From positions 12,834,884 to 12,898,883 of the forward strand of contig JAMXBB010000004.1 in NCBI GenBank assembly GCA_024138015.1: DNA of 64,000 bases, in the 5' to 3' direction. This document shows, piece after piece, positions 24,501-37,030 of the stretch (the first letter of the stretch is position 1; each line of letters opens with the position of its first letter). This stretch comes from Lumnitzera littorea (Eukaryota; Streptophyta; Magnoliopsida; Myrtales; Combretaceae). The notes beneath the pieces are model-generated. The model was not told where the DNA came from. It searched no databases and saw only the letters and a list, made by a program, of their open reading frames with translations. Made by a program: the position numbers and the translations under genes.

Positions 24501-26820
24501 ATTTAGAAGGGCTAGGAAAAAACATGATGGAACTGTGAATCGAATTAGATTGAATTAAACTGTAAATTAGGTTTGAACTATTTTTGTAATACATCAAGAA
24601 AATATTTTCTTAACATAAGGACATTTTAGGCATTCCTAAAGTTCCTAAACCCTAGCCCTTTCCTTTTGGCAACCAACTAAAACCTTACCCTAAATCCTAC
24701 CATAAAAAAAAAAAAAAAAGTTAAGGAGATTTATGTAAGAGTAACGAAAGTTCTTGAAGTTAAAGTTGGTTTTCTCTTTGGAATAGTGTTATGGAGAAGT
24801 TTAACTTGATATTCTATTGAGGATTCAATCTGAAATTGAGTATTATACAGGTTGTAGGTGGTGTATAGCTTCATTCTCAAATTTCATCAAGTGTTTGGAA
24901 CATTTCAAGTAAGTGCATTGAGCTACAATTCCCAATCTTCATTCTTTAGTTAAGAAGTGGTTTTGGGGTTGAACGTTGAGGTTTTAGCTGAATTTTACGA
25001 TTGTGAGTCCTTAATTTATTGTCCCTTAAGTCAAGAGTAGAGAAAGTATAAGTTATGACATGGATTTGGTTGATTTATGTTGGGTTCGAGGGTGTTCTGT
25101 TATGCAGAATTGCAAAAAAAAAAAAAAAAAAAAAAGTAAGGCATTTGGACACCTTGCCATGTAACATCTGGATGCTAGGTCTCTATGTTGGACAAAGGGT
25201 AATGTTTAGACGTTGTTCTTTGTGGCATTCGAATGCCATGTCCTGTCCAGACTATTTTGTTTTTCAAGTTGGTTTTTGATCAAATCTTAGCTCAACCGAT
25301 TCCTTGTCTAGTCTTTTCACTTTTGAAAGTTTTGATCTTTAAGTAAGAAATTTAAGTTTAAGAAATGATTTCAAGAGATTTCTTACTTAGCTTAGGAGTT
25401 GTAATTTGATGAGTTGAGAACTTTATTTGAGAAGTATGATTAGAAGATGAGGAATTAAGCTAATTACTTTGTCTGTGAGTCAGGTTTTGGACTCTTTTAC
25501 TCTAGCTTTCCCTTATCAAGATTGTTTCCTTATTAAGGACTTAGGTACGTAGTGTTGCTTGTTAGGTCTTAGTATGAAAATTGGATTAACTTATAATCAG
25601 CATAATTAACATTGATTGCTAGTTATGCTTGACCTGCTCGCTCTAGATGTTTGCAGTACAAGATCCCTAGAGGAGAAACTGCTGATCATATGCGAGGTTT
25701 CTCTAATAAACTTTCATATAGGACAACACAATTAGAATTCTAGAAATTTCTAGAATCTAGACTTTGACGTAAAGAACTTAAAAGAAAATATATAATTATA
25801 TCCACTTAAGTATGTGAGAAAAGATCAAGTTGTAGTGGAATCATGAGCACTCCTTTAATGTTTGCGAATCTAAATTAAAAATAATTAATATATTGCTTGC
25901 TTATACTTAACTTAATTTGCATTATATGCATGTGAATATTTTCAGTTAGGCATCCATGTGTGTTTGTGCACCACTACTAGGCTTCTGCTCATTTTTTATC
26001 CTTTTTCAAGCATAGAGACAAATGAGTATCTTATTTATGAGGAGTTGTATGTTGATGATATCTAAGAGGAGGAGGGTATCGAATATCTTTATTTTTATGA
26101 TGCTTAGAGTTGAGATAGATTATGTATTTATTGGAGTTATGTTATGTTGTGTTAATAGAATCATGTTTTGTAGGTTTAAGATATTTTGAGGAGTTTAGCT
26201 ACTCTTGGTCTACCTTATGTTACCTATAGTTATGAGTTGGTAAACTTCAAAACTATTATGCTAGTTGAACTGTTGGTTTATGTGGATTTGAGTGGATGTA
26301 GTTACCTACTCATTTGTAAATTCTTTTATATATATTTAAGAAATGTTTTTGTTATGGATGAAGTTTGGTGAACTTAGAAGCCTTAACATAATCCCAAATA
26401 ATGGGGTTGTGTAGTGAGTCATAATACCCATTTAGGGTGTTAGGGCGGTACCATTTTTCAAGTTAAAAAAATTAAAAACATAATTGAACTATAAGAGATT
26501 AAGAAAAAAGCTACAGTAATTACTATGGTAATTGTGAAAATTTAATAATAATACTATTATCCAAATAATATGAATTTCTTTTGTCCATATGTTTATGTTT
26601 TCACCTTTAATGAAGCCATATATTCCAACTCTTTTGCTTACATTTTATAGATTTTGAAAATAATTGAAGAATGATTCTTTTCTACTTTTCATGTGTAGAT
26701 TTAAATGTTATCTAATTTCTAAAGTACCAACTAAATCTTAATAGAACTCAATAGTTGTTTCTGATGTGTACTACCTTAATGGATTGTGTAGAATATGAAA
26801 AATGTCAGGGAAAAGGAATT
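24501..26820. other. Intergenic stretch, possibly old LTR-type sequence
   Basis: No gene is seen. Composition is less AT-rich than the surroundings, and the right end (TAGGGTGTTAGGGCGGTACC near 26436) resembles LTR ends, but I found no matching partner or target duplication. A poly-A run lies at 25116-25134. A heat-shock-element-like palindrome lies at 25738-25755. Confidence 0.35.
25738..25755. promoter_or_regulatory. Perfect heat-shock-element-like palindrome
   Basis: The sequence TTCTAGAAATTTCTAGAA is four alternating 5-base HSE units (TTC, GAA, TTC, GAA, each spaced by two bases). No gene is visible downstream on either strand within several kb, so it may be a chance palindrome or part of a decayed element. 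Confidence 0.4.
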
Positions 26821-27880
26821 AAATATTGCATTTAAAAAAACCCCAAAAATATGGTCGTCCCCAAAATAAACCCAAAACTACGATACTTGAATTCAACTTT
26901 CTAAAAGCCGTTTTTATGTTGAACTAAATTTGACTTTTGAAAAGTTAATTGCATGTAAAGAAAGTCGAAGTCACATCATGTAAAGAAGTCAACTTTTAAG
27001 AAGTCAAAGTTGTTTAAATAAGCAAACTCCTCCACTAGCAATAACACACCTCATTTATGATCTAAAATACAATTGTACTACACAATACATCTATTCCACA
27101 AATCTATTCTATTGCTCGCAAACACATTGCCAACCACAACTTTTGAACATTTGTACTACACAATATGTCTCATTTGCAAATCCAATCTTTTACACCCATA
27201 ACTCTAAAGCATAATGTGTATTAGACTTTCATAACTCTTTAGACAAAATTCAACCCCAATCAAGAATAGTCAGTAAATAGAAAATGAAAAAGAAATTGAA
27301 CAACCACAATTTCAATAAGTATCTAAAGTTTCATTAGCTCAACATAGTAGATGTGCATAGATATACAATATTTGTCCAAAACAAAGAAACAAGTACTTAT
27401 TAGTATGCTTATCTAAGGGTGTTTTCAGCAACGGCGATACCTATAGGCATGCATCTCTTCTTGATTCTTTGTTTAAGTAGTAGGTTGAGGCTGCATTAAT
27501 TGATTGCGATCTACCTAAGTAATCTATGTACCATCCTAACCTACACCTAATGAGCTTTGTGGATAGTGCATGTGCATAGGTAACTAAGAGGGGTCAACCT
27601 GTATGAGCCCTTCGCCCATGTCTCGAGCTAGATCTATAGTTCATCTCTTAAAAGGGTACGTAAGGTGTTTGGGAAGGACCATTGGAACTTTCCCTTATAA
27701 CAAGTGTCCAATATTAGAATGTAGGTTGTAGAGAGAATCCATAGGGTGAGAGGTATAGAGGTGTGTAGTACTCAAGTTAATGATCATCTCTAATCTACAA
27801 CCGTGCCCGCCCAACTGTACTCTACCCTATCTATAACTTTGACCACAATCATGTCCTCACTAACAACCTCCTTAAGGAAC
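26821..27880. other. Flank of the plant-mobile-domain remnant
   Basis: This may contain further decayed C-terminal sequence of the element on the minus strand, but I cannot recognise a domain. No other gene is seen. Confidence 0.35.
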
Positions 27881-29320
27881 ATTTTTTAGTGGGTAGTCAT
27901 CACTCTCGATATCGAAGCTTGCCACCAGTGCATCATTTGGCTCCTATAAAGTGAAACTTCGAACTTGCCAAGCAATCCTGTTAACCTTCGACTACTCAAT
28001 AAGGATATCCTTGTATGAAAATATAGAAGATTGAAATAAACGATTAGCTCATAATGTAGGATAGTATGAAATAAGCATATTACAAGTGACAATGTACTAA
28101 GTATCCCACCATGACCACAGTCTAACCATTGAATCACTTGGTCCTCAGCCAGCATTAGGCATTATAATCTGACTCTATACCCACATATGCTTCATCTAGG
28201 TACGATATTTACATAGTGTTATGCCAATGATTCTCCTTCTCGTCTAGTTGACATGCATGCTTAGTAGCCCAGTTCATCTTAATCCAACCACGTAGATCAA
28301 TATTGTAGAGCTGAATGAGGGTGTTAGTATACTTTAGTACCCCTTGAACATCGCCGAATTGTTAAAGAACACGGTCTAAAAAGTATAGCTCAATGGTGTA
28401 AAAATAAATTGACAGTACATGTACTGTCTATATCTCCTGATTGGCCAGACAATTGTGGGGGAAGGTAGCTGACAAGATCGTCATGTGCATATGGCACCTA
28501 AACAACTTAGAGAAAATATAAGTAATGTGACATTGTAAAATGTAAATCCAAATGCAAATTAGGTTAAGTAAGTAGCAGTAAATACTTACTCTGGAGTTTA
28601 GTGATCGAATGTGTCACGATAATGGCAAGCAACATATGTGAGCAATTAAGTGACATCAAATGCAGCCCCTTATCAACTCATTAATGGTTGACCCTCAACC
28701 GTTAAAGTAATAAGCTTGCATATAGGGTAATATGTGGAAAATGCTCCTACCCCAAACTTAGAGCACTACCAATGACCTACTGATCTCCTCGACATATTTA
28801 TGTAAGATGCAAGGCAAAATTGGCGATAAAATTAAACCAAGCATGTTGTTACCCATGCAAATTGTCTAGCGATCTTAAAGTCTGCTAGGAGTGAGAGGAA
28901 CATCAAGTGAACTTGGTTGGGCGACTTGTCAAAGAACAACATCCCACCAATGAGCTACAAGATGTGAGCTAGCATACCATTGGATGGTAATGTTATCCGT
29001 ATCCTCTTGAAGATCACTAAAACAGCTTTTCAACCAGGTCAAACTCAAACAACCCCCCTTAATATGATTTGGAGAAGGGCGTAGACCTAAAAGTTGATGG
29101 TACATATCGACATAACCCCTCTGTGTCCTACCAATCACAAGATGACCATCCATTGGGAGATTAATGAAAAGCAATATATTTTGAAGCATCAATGTTAACT
29201 CTTCGATTGGAAAGTGGAATGTATGTGTCTCTTGTCTCTAATGCTCCACTAAAGCGGTGATTAGATGCTAATCTAGCGATATGAATGACTTTTGCTTCAC
29301 TTGAAATCTCGACTACTAAA
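27881..29320 (-). pseudogene. Decayed plant mobile domain (PMD) protein, MAIN/MAIL-like
   Basis: On the minus strand, from about 29300, the order of the plant mobile domain is clear: ITALVEH, a stop where tryptophan is expected, RQETHTFHFPIEELTL, then NLPMDGHLVIGRT, LLGLRPSPNHIKGGCLSLTWL and a Y-ASSHLVAHWW stretch, followed after frame changes by Q-F-A-W-V and LYRQLCL-like words (FYRQFCLAS). This domain occurs in Arabidopsis MAIN and MAIL proteins, in proteins labelled phosphatase 7 long form, and in many plant transposons. Stops and frameshifts show it is dead here. The likely source is a mobile element, which is inferred. Confidence 0.7.
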
Positions 29321-29777
29321 AGTATGGGATCATCTGCTTATCTATTGAGATCTCATCTCCATTTCATTGTTGGAAGATTGCCTCTTATCAACAACATTTG
29401 AGCTAGTTACTCTCCTGTACATTTCCATTAAGATGTAATGTTAATGTTGAGTCTAGCGCAAATAATTAATTGCAAACAAGTAAGGGAGTTTCCTAAACAC
29501 TCCACACAATCTCAAATATATGGAATGGTTGCCCAGTAAGAAGTGAGCTATTTGACGACCTTAAATATATGTGTACATGTGCAAAGAAAGGAAATAAAGA
29601 ACAAGTTACTGCATACACAACCATACATAAAGCATTAAGGAAAACCAAAAACAAGTAAGGGCAGGTAGACAATGCACACAAGTATAATAAAGAGAACATG
29701 GCTAACTATTGGAGAGTATATTAGTGGATTCATAATAGGATTATCATGCATTTCATTGGGGACATCTTTGCCTATTA
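29321..29777. other. Intergenic stretch
   Basis: No recognisable coding sequence or RNA. It lies between the PMD remnant and the LTR-like block. Confidence 0.4.
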
Positions 29778-30921
29778 TGTAAGCCCCACAATCAGTCACT
29801 CAAGGTTTCGATCGGTTGAAAGATCCGATTAAGCCTAAATTATAAGTAAAGCTAGAAATATTAGTAAAAATAATCTTGTAAGTTTGAATTTAAGAAAATA
29901 AGTAATAAAATAAAAGACTATAAAAATTCCAAATTTTAAATATATAACTTGTTATTTATCGAAAATGCGTAAAATGCATAAAATACATTCCGATAATTAA
30001 CGAATTGCTAGAGATAAATTATATGTATACTAAAAATCATAAAATGAGCTAAATAATATTTTAGAATATTTATTTGTACTATATGTTAATTTACATGTAG
30101 GTATAAATACGCGTAATTACTTAAAATACGCGAAATGTGCTAAAATAATACTAAATACTTAAAAAAAATTCATAATTAATTAAGGAAAAATCAGGAATGA
30201 TCCAGAATTGGTCGTGGCAACTGGGAAAAATAAGAAAAAAATCCGCCAATTAAATTTGAGCAACACAAAAGTAAAAAATTAAGGGATTTGCACAATGTCT
30301 TATCCAATTTAATGCACATTAATTACCACAAAGCTCTATAAATAGGGAAAAAATCACAGAGCTCATTTGGACAATTAGAAATCAAAGAAAATTTAGGAGC
30401 ATTGAAATTGAGAGAAAAATTGGGTTAGAAAAAAAAATAAGAAAAACTATACAATTAGGACCTTAAAAAGGAACCTATACCAGACGGGCACCTGAGAGTG
30501 GACGGCCACCACCACCATACGGTGATGGCAACGCCCAAACCGGTCAACAAGGCCATGGCGGCCGGAGTTGGCCGGAGCCACCCAGACTAGTGAGTCCGAT
30601 TTCCAGCCCAATTTTGTAAAAAATAGTAAATATTCTTACAAAATTATGAATTTTGTTATTCTAGAAGATTTTTGTATGTAGTTGTTATGAAAAATATTAT
30701 TTTGATAAAAATATGTCCCGTAATATATGATCCTTAAGAAATCGTGCAAAACCGAGCATGTTTCGGTAAATAACCTTAGGAGTGTAGTTTTGAACCCAAA
30801 ATTTTTGTGTAGACTACTTAAATGATATAGAACAGTGCTATGAAGCCCGTTTTCAAAAATTAATTTTTGAAAATTTTAGATAATTTTTAGGCTTTAAAAT
30901 GAGGCATAAAATGGATAATTT

Positions 30922-30961
30922 ATGGTTAATTAAGTAATTAAATGGTTAATTAAGTAATTAA
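30922..30961. repeat. 20-bp tandem repeat
   Basis: Two identical copies of ATGGTTAATTAAGTAATTAA side by side, followed by a partial third copy. Confidence 0.9.
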
Positions 30962-30965
30962 ATGG

Positions 30966-31344
30966 TTAATTACTGATTTAGTGAATAATTATATGTTTTA
31001 GGATGTTAAAATCTGATGAAGTATGATACTTGTAGCATTTAGGGTGTTAGATGTAATTATTAGGTTAATTATGTAGTAGATAAGTAATAGGGAAAAATAG
31101 TAAATTTTAAGTTAATTTTGTAAATTAGGGTAATTAGGTGTAAAATCTGATTTANTTAATTACTGATTTAGTGAATAATTATATGTTTTAGGATGTTAAA
31201 ATCTGATGAAGTATGATACTTGTAGCATTTAGGGTGTTAGATGTAATTATTAGGTTAATTATGTAGTAGATAAGTAATAGGGAAAAATAGTAAATTTTAA
31301 GTTAATTTTGTAAATTAGGGTAATTAGGTGTAAAATCTGATTTA
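30966..31344. repeat. Perfect 189-bp direct repeat around a single N
   Basis: Bases 30966-31154 and 31156-31344 appear identical and are separated only by the N at 31155. The surrounding sequence is not repeated. A single N between identical ends is typical of two contigs joined without merging their overlap. Confidence 0.9.
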
Positions 31345-31422
31345 AGATGAATTTAGATATTTTGAAATGATAATTGATGTTAGGAGATGGTAATTAGAGT
31401 AATAGAAATATTAGATGTGTAT

Positions 31423-31464
31423 TATGTACATAATAAGTAATAGTATGTACATAATAAGTAATAG
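31423..31464. repeat. 21-bp tandem repeat
   Basis: Two identical copies of a 21-base unit starting TATGTACATAATAAG, adjacent to each other. Confidence 0.9.
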
Positions 31465-33029
31465 TATATAATACATAATTATTAGAAATATAATAAATAG
31501 AAAATATTATAATAAAAATTGATATTGTGATAATAATAAAAATATACAATAAATTTGATAGGAAACTTAAATTTATGTAATTAGATGAAAAATGTAAAAA
31601 TTTCTCACATCAGGAGTAAATTCGGTACACTAATAAAGATTTAAGTGTACCGGGTAGAATAAAATACTAATTAGAGGTAATGATGGTATTTAGGAAATCA
31701 GAAAGTAATGTGATTAATTTTACATTATGAGTTGAAACAAATTTCTAGGGTTCAAGTATAAAACAATACTTATAAATCGAATTAGAACTTAATTTAGAAA
31801 TCGATGCGGAAACCGAACCCGAACCTAACCTCAAACTTAGAATAATTGTAAAAGACTTAAGACCTAGATAATTAGGCATATTAAACCCTAAACAAAACAT
31901 AACAATAAGCGTTATAGGATAAAATGAACTTATAATAATTATATGAAAAACTGAAACCATGTTTGTGTTATAGGGATGATCGGCGATGGCCTGAGCAAGT
32001 CGGACCTCGAGTGAGTGAGCGATGAGTCTAGGTAAGTTGGGATTAATATGTTACTGTATTTTGGAGGCTTGAGATTATGCTTGGTTGTACTTGTTAAATA
32101 GTTAATTGTGTGCATGTGCTTGATTATGAGTGATGCTATGATTCTATCTATTGTTCTGACATGTATTGTATGATTTCTATGAAATGAATGATCACCCTAA
32201 ACTGAACCTAATTAAATATACGACCTATAATCATAATCAGACCTATATGGCAACCCATTAGGGGAACTTAGGACTCTCCGGCCAAATATCGACCCTTTCG
32301 AAAGGGATAGTGCAGGATTGCATAATAGTCCCTTCTTCATCCTTAGTCGAACTAAGTGACAGGAGAGGAGGTCGTGGCAAAGGTGAAGTCAATGGTTCGA
32401 AGGTAGTCGCGGGAGGAGCGAGGTTTCCATTGCACAAGCCTGGGTTTAGTCGTAAACTGTTGTATTAATGGCAACTCCTCAATCCAAATTAGAGCGGACG
32501 AAATTTCTCTAATCTCATGATGGGTCGGACAACGTCGTGCGATGGCATTTGCTTGAACATGCATTGCACCTAATAAGATGATTGATAACCTTGTTGTGTT
32601 TATGGTATAGTTTTAAGTCCTCTATCATAACTTACTAAGCTATGGTTGCTTATATCCCTATGACGTCGTACAGGTACTGACTAAGAAAAGGCATATAACT
32701 ACTCTAAAGTGAGCAACTGTTGGATCTTGGAGAGTGAGGAAAAATATTTGAAGAACAACATATATTCTTAAGGTTTAAGCTTTTATTTTAGAATTTTTCA
32801 TTTTTGAATAATGTAATAACTGAATTATAGTGTATATATATATATTTTCTCACTTTCTTAGGTAAATGATTTATTTAAATTACAAATTGTTTACTTTAAA
32901 GTGGGTTAGTCATGGACGCCTTGTGTAGATCAGGTCTAAGATATCGGTTGTAAGGCCAATTTCTGTCTTAGAATAATTTACACGGCGGGGCTGTTACGAC
33001 TCTACCGCTTCAGGGCGTGATAATTACAA

Positions 33030-35305
33030 TACTCTGTAGTACATTAAGATGGCTTAGTGGAATCCCAAGCTCTTTCTAGTTTGCATGCTAGTTCTCTTAA
33101 AAGCTACATATTTTTTTAGTAGGGTTATGCATGAAGTCAAGGAGCAAATCACTAGTTTGATGGGTTTTAAAGTTGGTGATCTCCCCAATTGCTATCTTGG
33201 AGTTCTCTTATCCTCTTCCAGTTTATCTAAATCATATTGTGAGGATCTTATTGCTAAATTCTCATATAGAATCAACAAATGGTCATCTAAGTTTCTATCG
33301 TATATGGGTAGGCTTAGCTCATAAGAGTATTCTCTTTTCTCTCCAAATGTATTGGATCATAATTTTTATTCTTCTTACCTTAGTCCTAGACCAAATTGAA
33401 ATGAAGTTAAAGTGGTTATTCTAGAATGGTAGAGATGATTCTAAAGCTAAAGCAAAAGTCAAATAAAAAGGATATATGTAGACCCAAGAATGAAGGGGGG
33501 AGGAGGGTGAGGTAAGGGGGTTAAGGATTATTGATATTAAATTGTGGAATAAAGTTGCCCAACTCAAGCACATTTATAGTGTATTCACTTAGGAGAAGAT
33601 AATTTTATTCCCCCCTTATTCCTTAAGGAAGACTTATTACATCGTTTACTTCACCAAATTTGATTCTTAAGAATCACAATTTAGTGAAAATAAGGAATCG
33701 CTATTCCTTATCCAAAACAAAGAATTGCAATGCAGTGTCCAAATGACATCCTCTGCCCTCTTTCTTTGTAGATCCTGTCATCACTACCATTGAAGCACTC
33801 TACTACCACTACCACCCACCAACAACCGCTAAAACCCAAGTCTACCATTACCACTAAGGCACTCCTTGCACTACCACCCACCAAAACCCAAATCAACCAC
33901 CATCACCTACAAATGACCACTAAGAATCAGATCCATTACCACCAAGAGAGAGAACTCCATTAGGAAGACAATAGTGAGTAACGGTAGTGAGAGAAAGATG
34001 ATAAAGAGAACTAGATATACACCACTACTATCTTGAGCTTTCTTATATGCTTTGAAGGTTAAGTTCTTTTTTTTTGTTTATTTTTCATCATCATAAATCA
34101 TCTTAAAATCGTTTTTTGTTTAGATCTTTTGGTTGAAATTGTCATCTTTGTGCTTTGTTTTTTGTTTTGAAAACAAAGATTTTATTGAGAAATTATGTCT
34201 GATTGGGATTCCATTACATGTTTATTTCATGCGGTGAAGTAAACGGAGCATTAGACTTTGTATGGATGATGACTCTTCTCTTTGGCTATGATGGGTCAGG
34301 AAATGAAATCCTCAAAGGAAAGAACTTTTGGAGTGTTAAAATACATAATGATGCTTTATGGTCTTAGAGGAAAACTCTCCAAACAAGACTACTAGCAAAG
34401 AGCTTGCTCAAATGGCATATTGTAGGTGGTAGGCTCATTTCCTTTTGGCTTGATAATTAGCAATTGAAAGGTCATCTTATAGATTGCATTGGGGAACATG
34501 TTAGTATATCTTATTGTTGGCCTAAAGATACGCTTTTATGCTCCTTCATATCTGATGGGAATTGGAGATAGCTACATGGGGAGAGATGGAAACTCATCAA
34601 AGAAAGTTTAGACGACTTATAACCTAGTAGAGTTGCATCAGACAAGTATAATCCAAGTCTTTATTTGTGAGAGAAGCTTATTTTTATTTTTATTTTTTTG
34701 GCAAGAAATAGAGGACCTAAGATGGGATGGTCACAATTGGTTTAAAAGAAAGGAATGGCGCTAAGACATGCGATAATCATATGGATAGTTGTACAAAGAA
34801 AGCTACTGATGATGGATAAGTTACTTAACTGGGGTCTTATTGAGGAAAATAAGTGCTTTTTATGCCTTTGTGATGAGAAGACACATGACCACTTTTTTGA
34901 ATTTCGATTTATAAAGACATTTTGGAAAGGTATTGAGGAAACCATGTGCTAGAAGAAAACTAGATTGTTGGGTGCTTTTTGTCTAGATGAATTTTTGTAT
35001 GCTCCTAGCATAAGGGGACTAAATGCAAGACAAAAGGAAGGTTTTTGCTATTGGATGTTATTATGTATGGAAAGAAGGAGATTAAAGATGAGTGAATGAG
35101 ATTTTCAATAGCATAGACTCTATTTTACGAACAATTATAGTTTGCATTTTGTAAATCTTAAAGTTTTGATATGTTGCTCATTATTCAAACCTAGTATCCT
35201 TTTGTTTCTAACACTAGAATTGAAGAGTAGAGATTTTTTAATCTTTGTACACACTTTATATACATCTTGAGCAATGAAATTATCTCATCCATCGTAAAAA
35301 TATTC
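33030..35305 (+). pseudogene. Decayed LINE (L1-type) reverse transcriptase and zinc-binding region
   Basis: The plus strand shows the C-terminal part of a plant LINE reverse transcriptase: FKVGDLPNCYLGVLLSSS, INKWSSKFLSYMGRLSS (33085-33324), then IIDIKLWNKVAQLKHIY (near 33530-33585), KNFWSVKIHNDALWS and LAKSLLKWHIVGG (34325-34430). Then the reverse-transcriptase zinc-binding domain follows: ALRHAIIIW, DKLLNWGLIEENKCFLC, and CDEKTHDHFFEF (34755-34945). Stops and frame changes interrupt it throughout, and the N-terminal endonuclease and most of the polymerase are missing. The right end near 35305 is a guess. An unrelated stretch (about 33594-34256) splits the coding order. Confidence 0.75.
33594..34256. 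mobile_element. Insertion within the LINE, possible MITE
   Basis: It breaks the LINE coding order between the LKHIY block and the next LINE words. Near its ends it has inverted copies of CGTTTACTTCACC (33644-33656) and GGTGAAGTAAACG (34234-34246), which could be terminal inverted repeats. Exact ends and target duplication are unclear. The interior holds imperfect CCACCAC-type repeats. Confidence 0.4.
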
Positions 35306-35605
35306 AATGACAAGGTAAAAATTTTTTATTTCTTATCTATTCTATTTTAGAAAGTAAGCGCCCCAAAATCTCAATTATCTTTACCTTGTTAAATTATCAC
35401 TTTTTCTTTTGAGGGTCCATGCAAGCGTGGACAAAATTGCAAACCTAATTTGATGGATGTTTACGTAGATTATTAATGTTTTAAGTAAGTTATATTAAGG
35501 ATAGGTATAAAGTATTACCCATAACATGAGTCATGAACCTAACATGTATTTTTGAGATTATAATTTTATACATAATTTATTTAGTTTTAGATAAACCTGT
35601 GTGCC

Positions 35606-35651
35606 AAGCCAAACAAATTTTGAACCGCAAGCCGAACAAATTTTGAACCGC
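35606..35651. repeat. 23-bp tandem repeat
   Basis: Two adjacent copies of an AAGCC(A/G)AACAAATTTTGAACCGC-type unit that differ at one base. Confidence 0.9.
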
Positions 35652-36140
35652 TAATTCATGGGCTAGCAGCAAATTGAACTAAGCTCAACTCTTAAGATTA
35701 TGGGCTTGTTTAGCTTAACCCATGGTTCAAAGGTTGGTTCTACAACTCTTAAATTAATTCTTTATTTTATTTTATTGTTGTTATTTTTGCAAATAAATGT
35801 AAATAATTTTTTATGTTCTCTCGTAGTTCTATTTTTTCCTCACATTATTGTAACATTAATACTTTATGTGTACATTATATGTAGTGATGATGTATGAATG
35901 ATTCATTGTAATTTTTTGTTTAAATTTTATTCTATTTCAAAATAATTGATTTGAATTACGTAGTGATGGTAATGTTACTTTAATATTATAATATTTAGTA
36001 GTGTTAAGTAAAGTAAGAGAAATTACAAAGAAAAAAGATTTGTTATTTGATTATCGGAATACATTATTAATATAAAAAGAAATGTTATTATTTTGTTTCG
36101 TTCAATTTGTATGCATTTTAGAACGATAAAAATTTTAGGA

Positions 36141-36299
36141 AAATCAATTTTTATTGTGAAATCATAGAATCATATTTTTTAAGTTATTAAAATCATATTT
36201 CTACTAGACCAATAGGGTATGGTAACCCGCCGAAATCAATTTTTATTACAAAACCGTGGAATCATATTTTTTAAGGTATTAAAATCCTATTTCTACTGT
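36141..36299. repeat. Imperfect tandem duplication, period 92
   Basis: The AAATCAATTTTTATT block at 36141 recurs at 36233, with the following 65 or so bases matching apart from several substitutions. Confidence 0.8.
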
Positions 36300-37030
36300 G
36301 TTAAGATGAATAGAAATGGGCCAAAATCATCGGAAATCAGTGGAAACGAGAAAAAATTATGTAATTCGCAGTTTTAATAAAATGTTGAAAGAGGATGAAT
36401 TGGATATGAAAGGATGACATGTTTAATGAGCCATTTTTGTTTCTCTTCGGATTTGAGGAGAAAACAAAGGAAATGATAGACCGGGAAAAATTTAGGATAT
36501 TTTAGCTTTTAAAATATTTCAATTCTCCCTATTTCCTTTATTGCCCTTACGGAACAAATATGAAAATAAAACATTTTCTTAGATTATCTCTCATTTATAT
36601 CTTATAAATCTAAATAAAGAATAAATATTATCAAACTTTATTTTCATGATTGATCCAAACATATAAGAGGATAAAAGATTAAAATGATAAATTTGGATTT
36701 AACTAAAGTTGAATTAAAACAATTTTATAATTGGATTTAAGTAAAACTAAGTTAAATTTTAGGAGCCAAAAAGATTAAAGGGATGAAATTGTGTTGGATA
36801 AAAGTTATATCAAACCAGTTTTATAACCGAATTAGGTTCAACTATAGAGATATAAAAAATATAAATATTATTTCCTTTCATTATTTTACAACCATTTTCT
36901 GTTTTTTATTTTTATTTATTTTTTTTTTTTTCAGTCTCCATAAAATCGCGAAACCTGTCTAATATCAGAATAACTACCTAGATAAACTGACATAACATGG
37001 TTATGTTTGAACAGGCTACGTTACAGGCCT

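Larger units (their letters stand above)
29778..33028 (+). repeat. Probable solo LTR of a Ty3/gypsy (Tekay-like) element
   Basis: The block starts TGTAAGCCCCACAATC and ends near TTCAGGGCGTGATAATTACA, like long plant gypsy LTRs. Inside, CATAACTTACTAAGCT (near 32626) followed by CGTCGTACAGGTACTGAC is a word set I associate with the end of such LTRs. It is non-coding over about 3.2 kb, with one GC-rich patch (30478-30600). I see no internal element next to it, hence solo. A clean 5-base target duplication was not found. The length is inflated by the duplicated 189 bases inside it. Confidence 0.45.
35306..37030. other. AT-rich intergenic stretch with short tandem repeats
   Basis: No gene is seen. 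It contains a 23-bp tandem pair (35606-35651) and a longer tandem pair with a period of 92 bases (36141-36299). Confidence 0.5.

Noticed and set aside
24501..26460. A third solo LTR
   Set aside because: The right end is LTR-like, but I found no matching left end, target duplication or related sequence in the window.
29493..29699. Minus-strand frame with hydrophobic runs
   Set aside because: No homologue is recognised, there is no splice context, and it sits among transposon remains.
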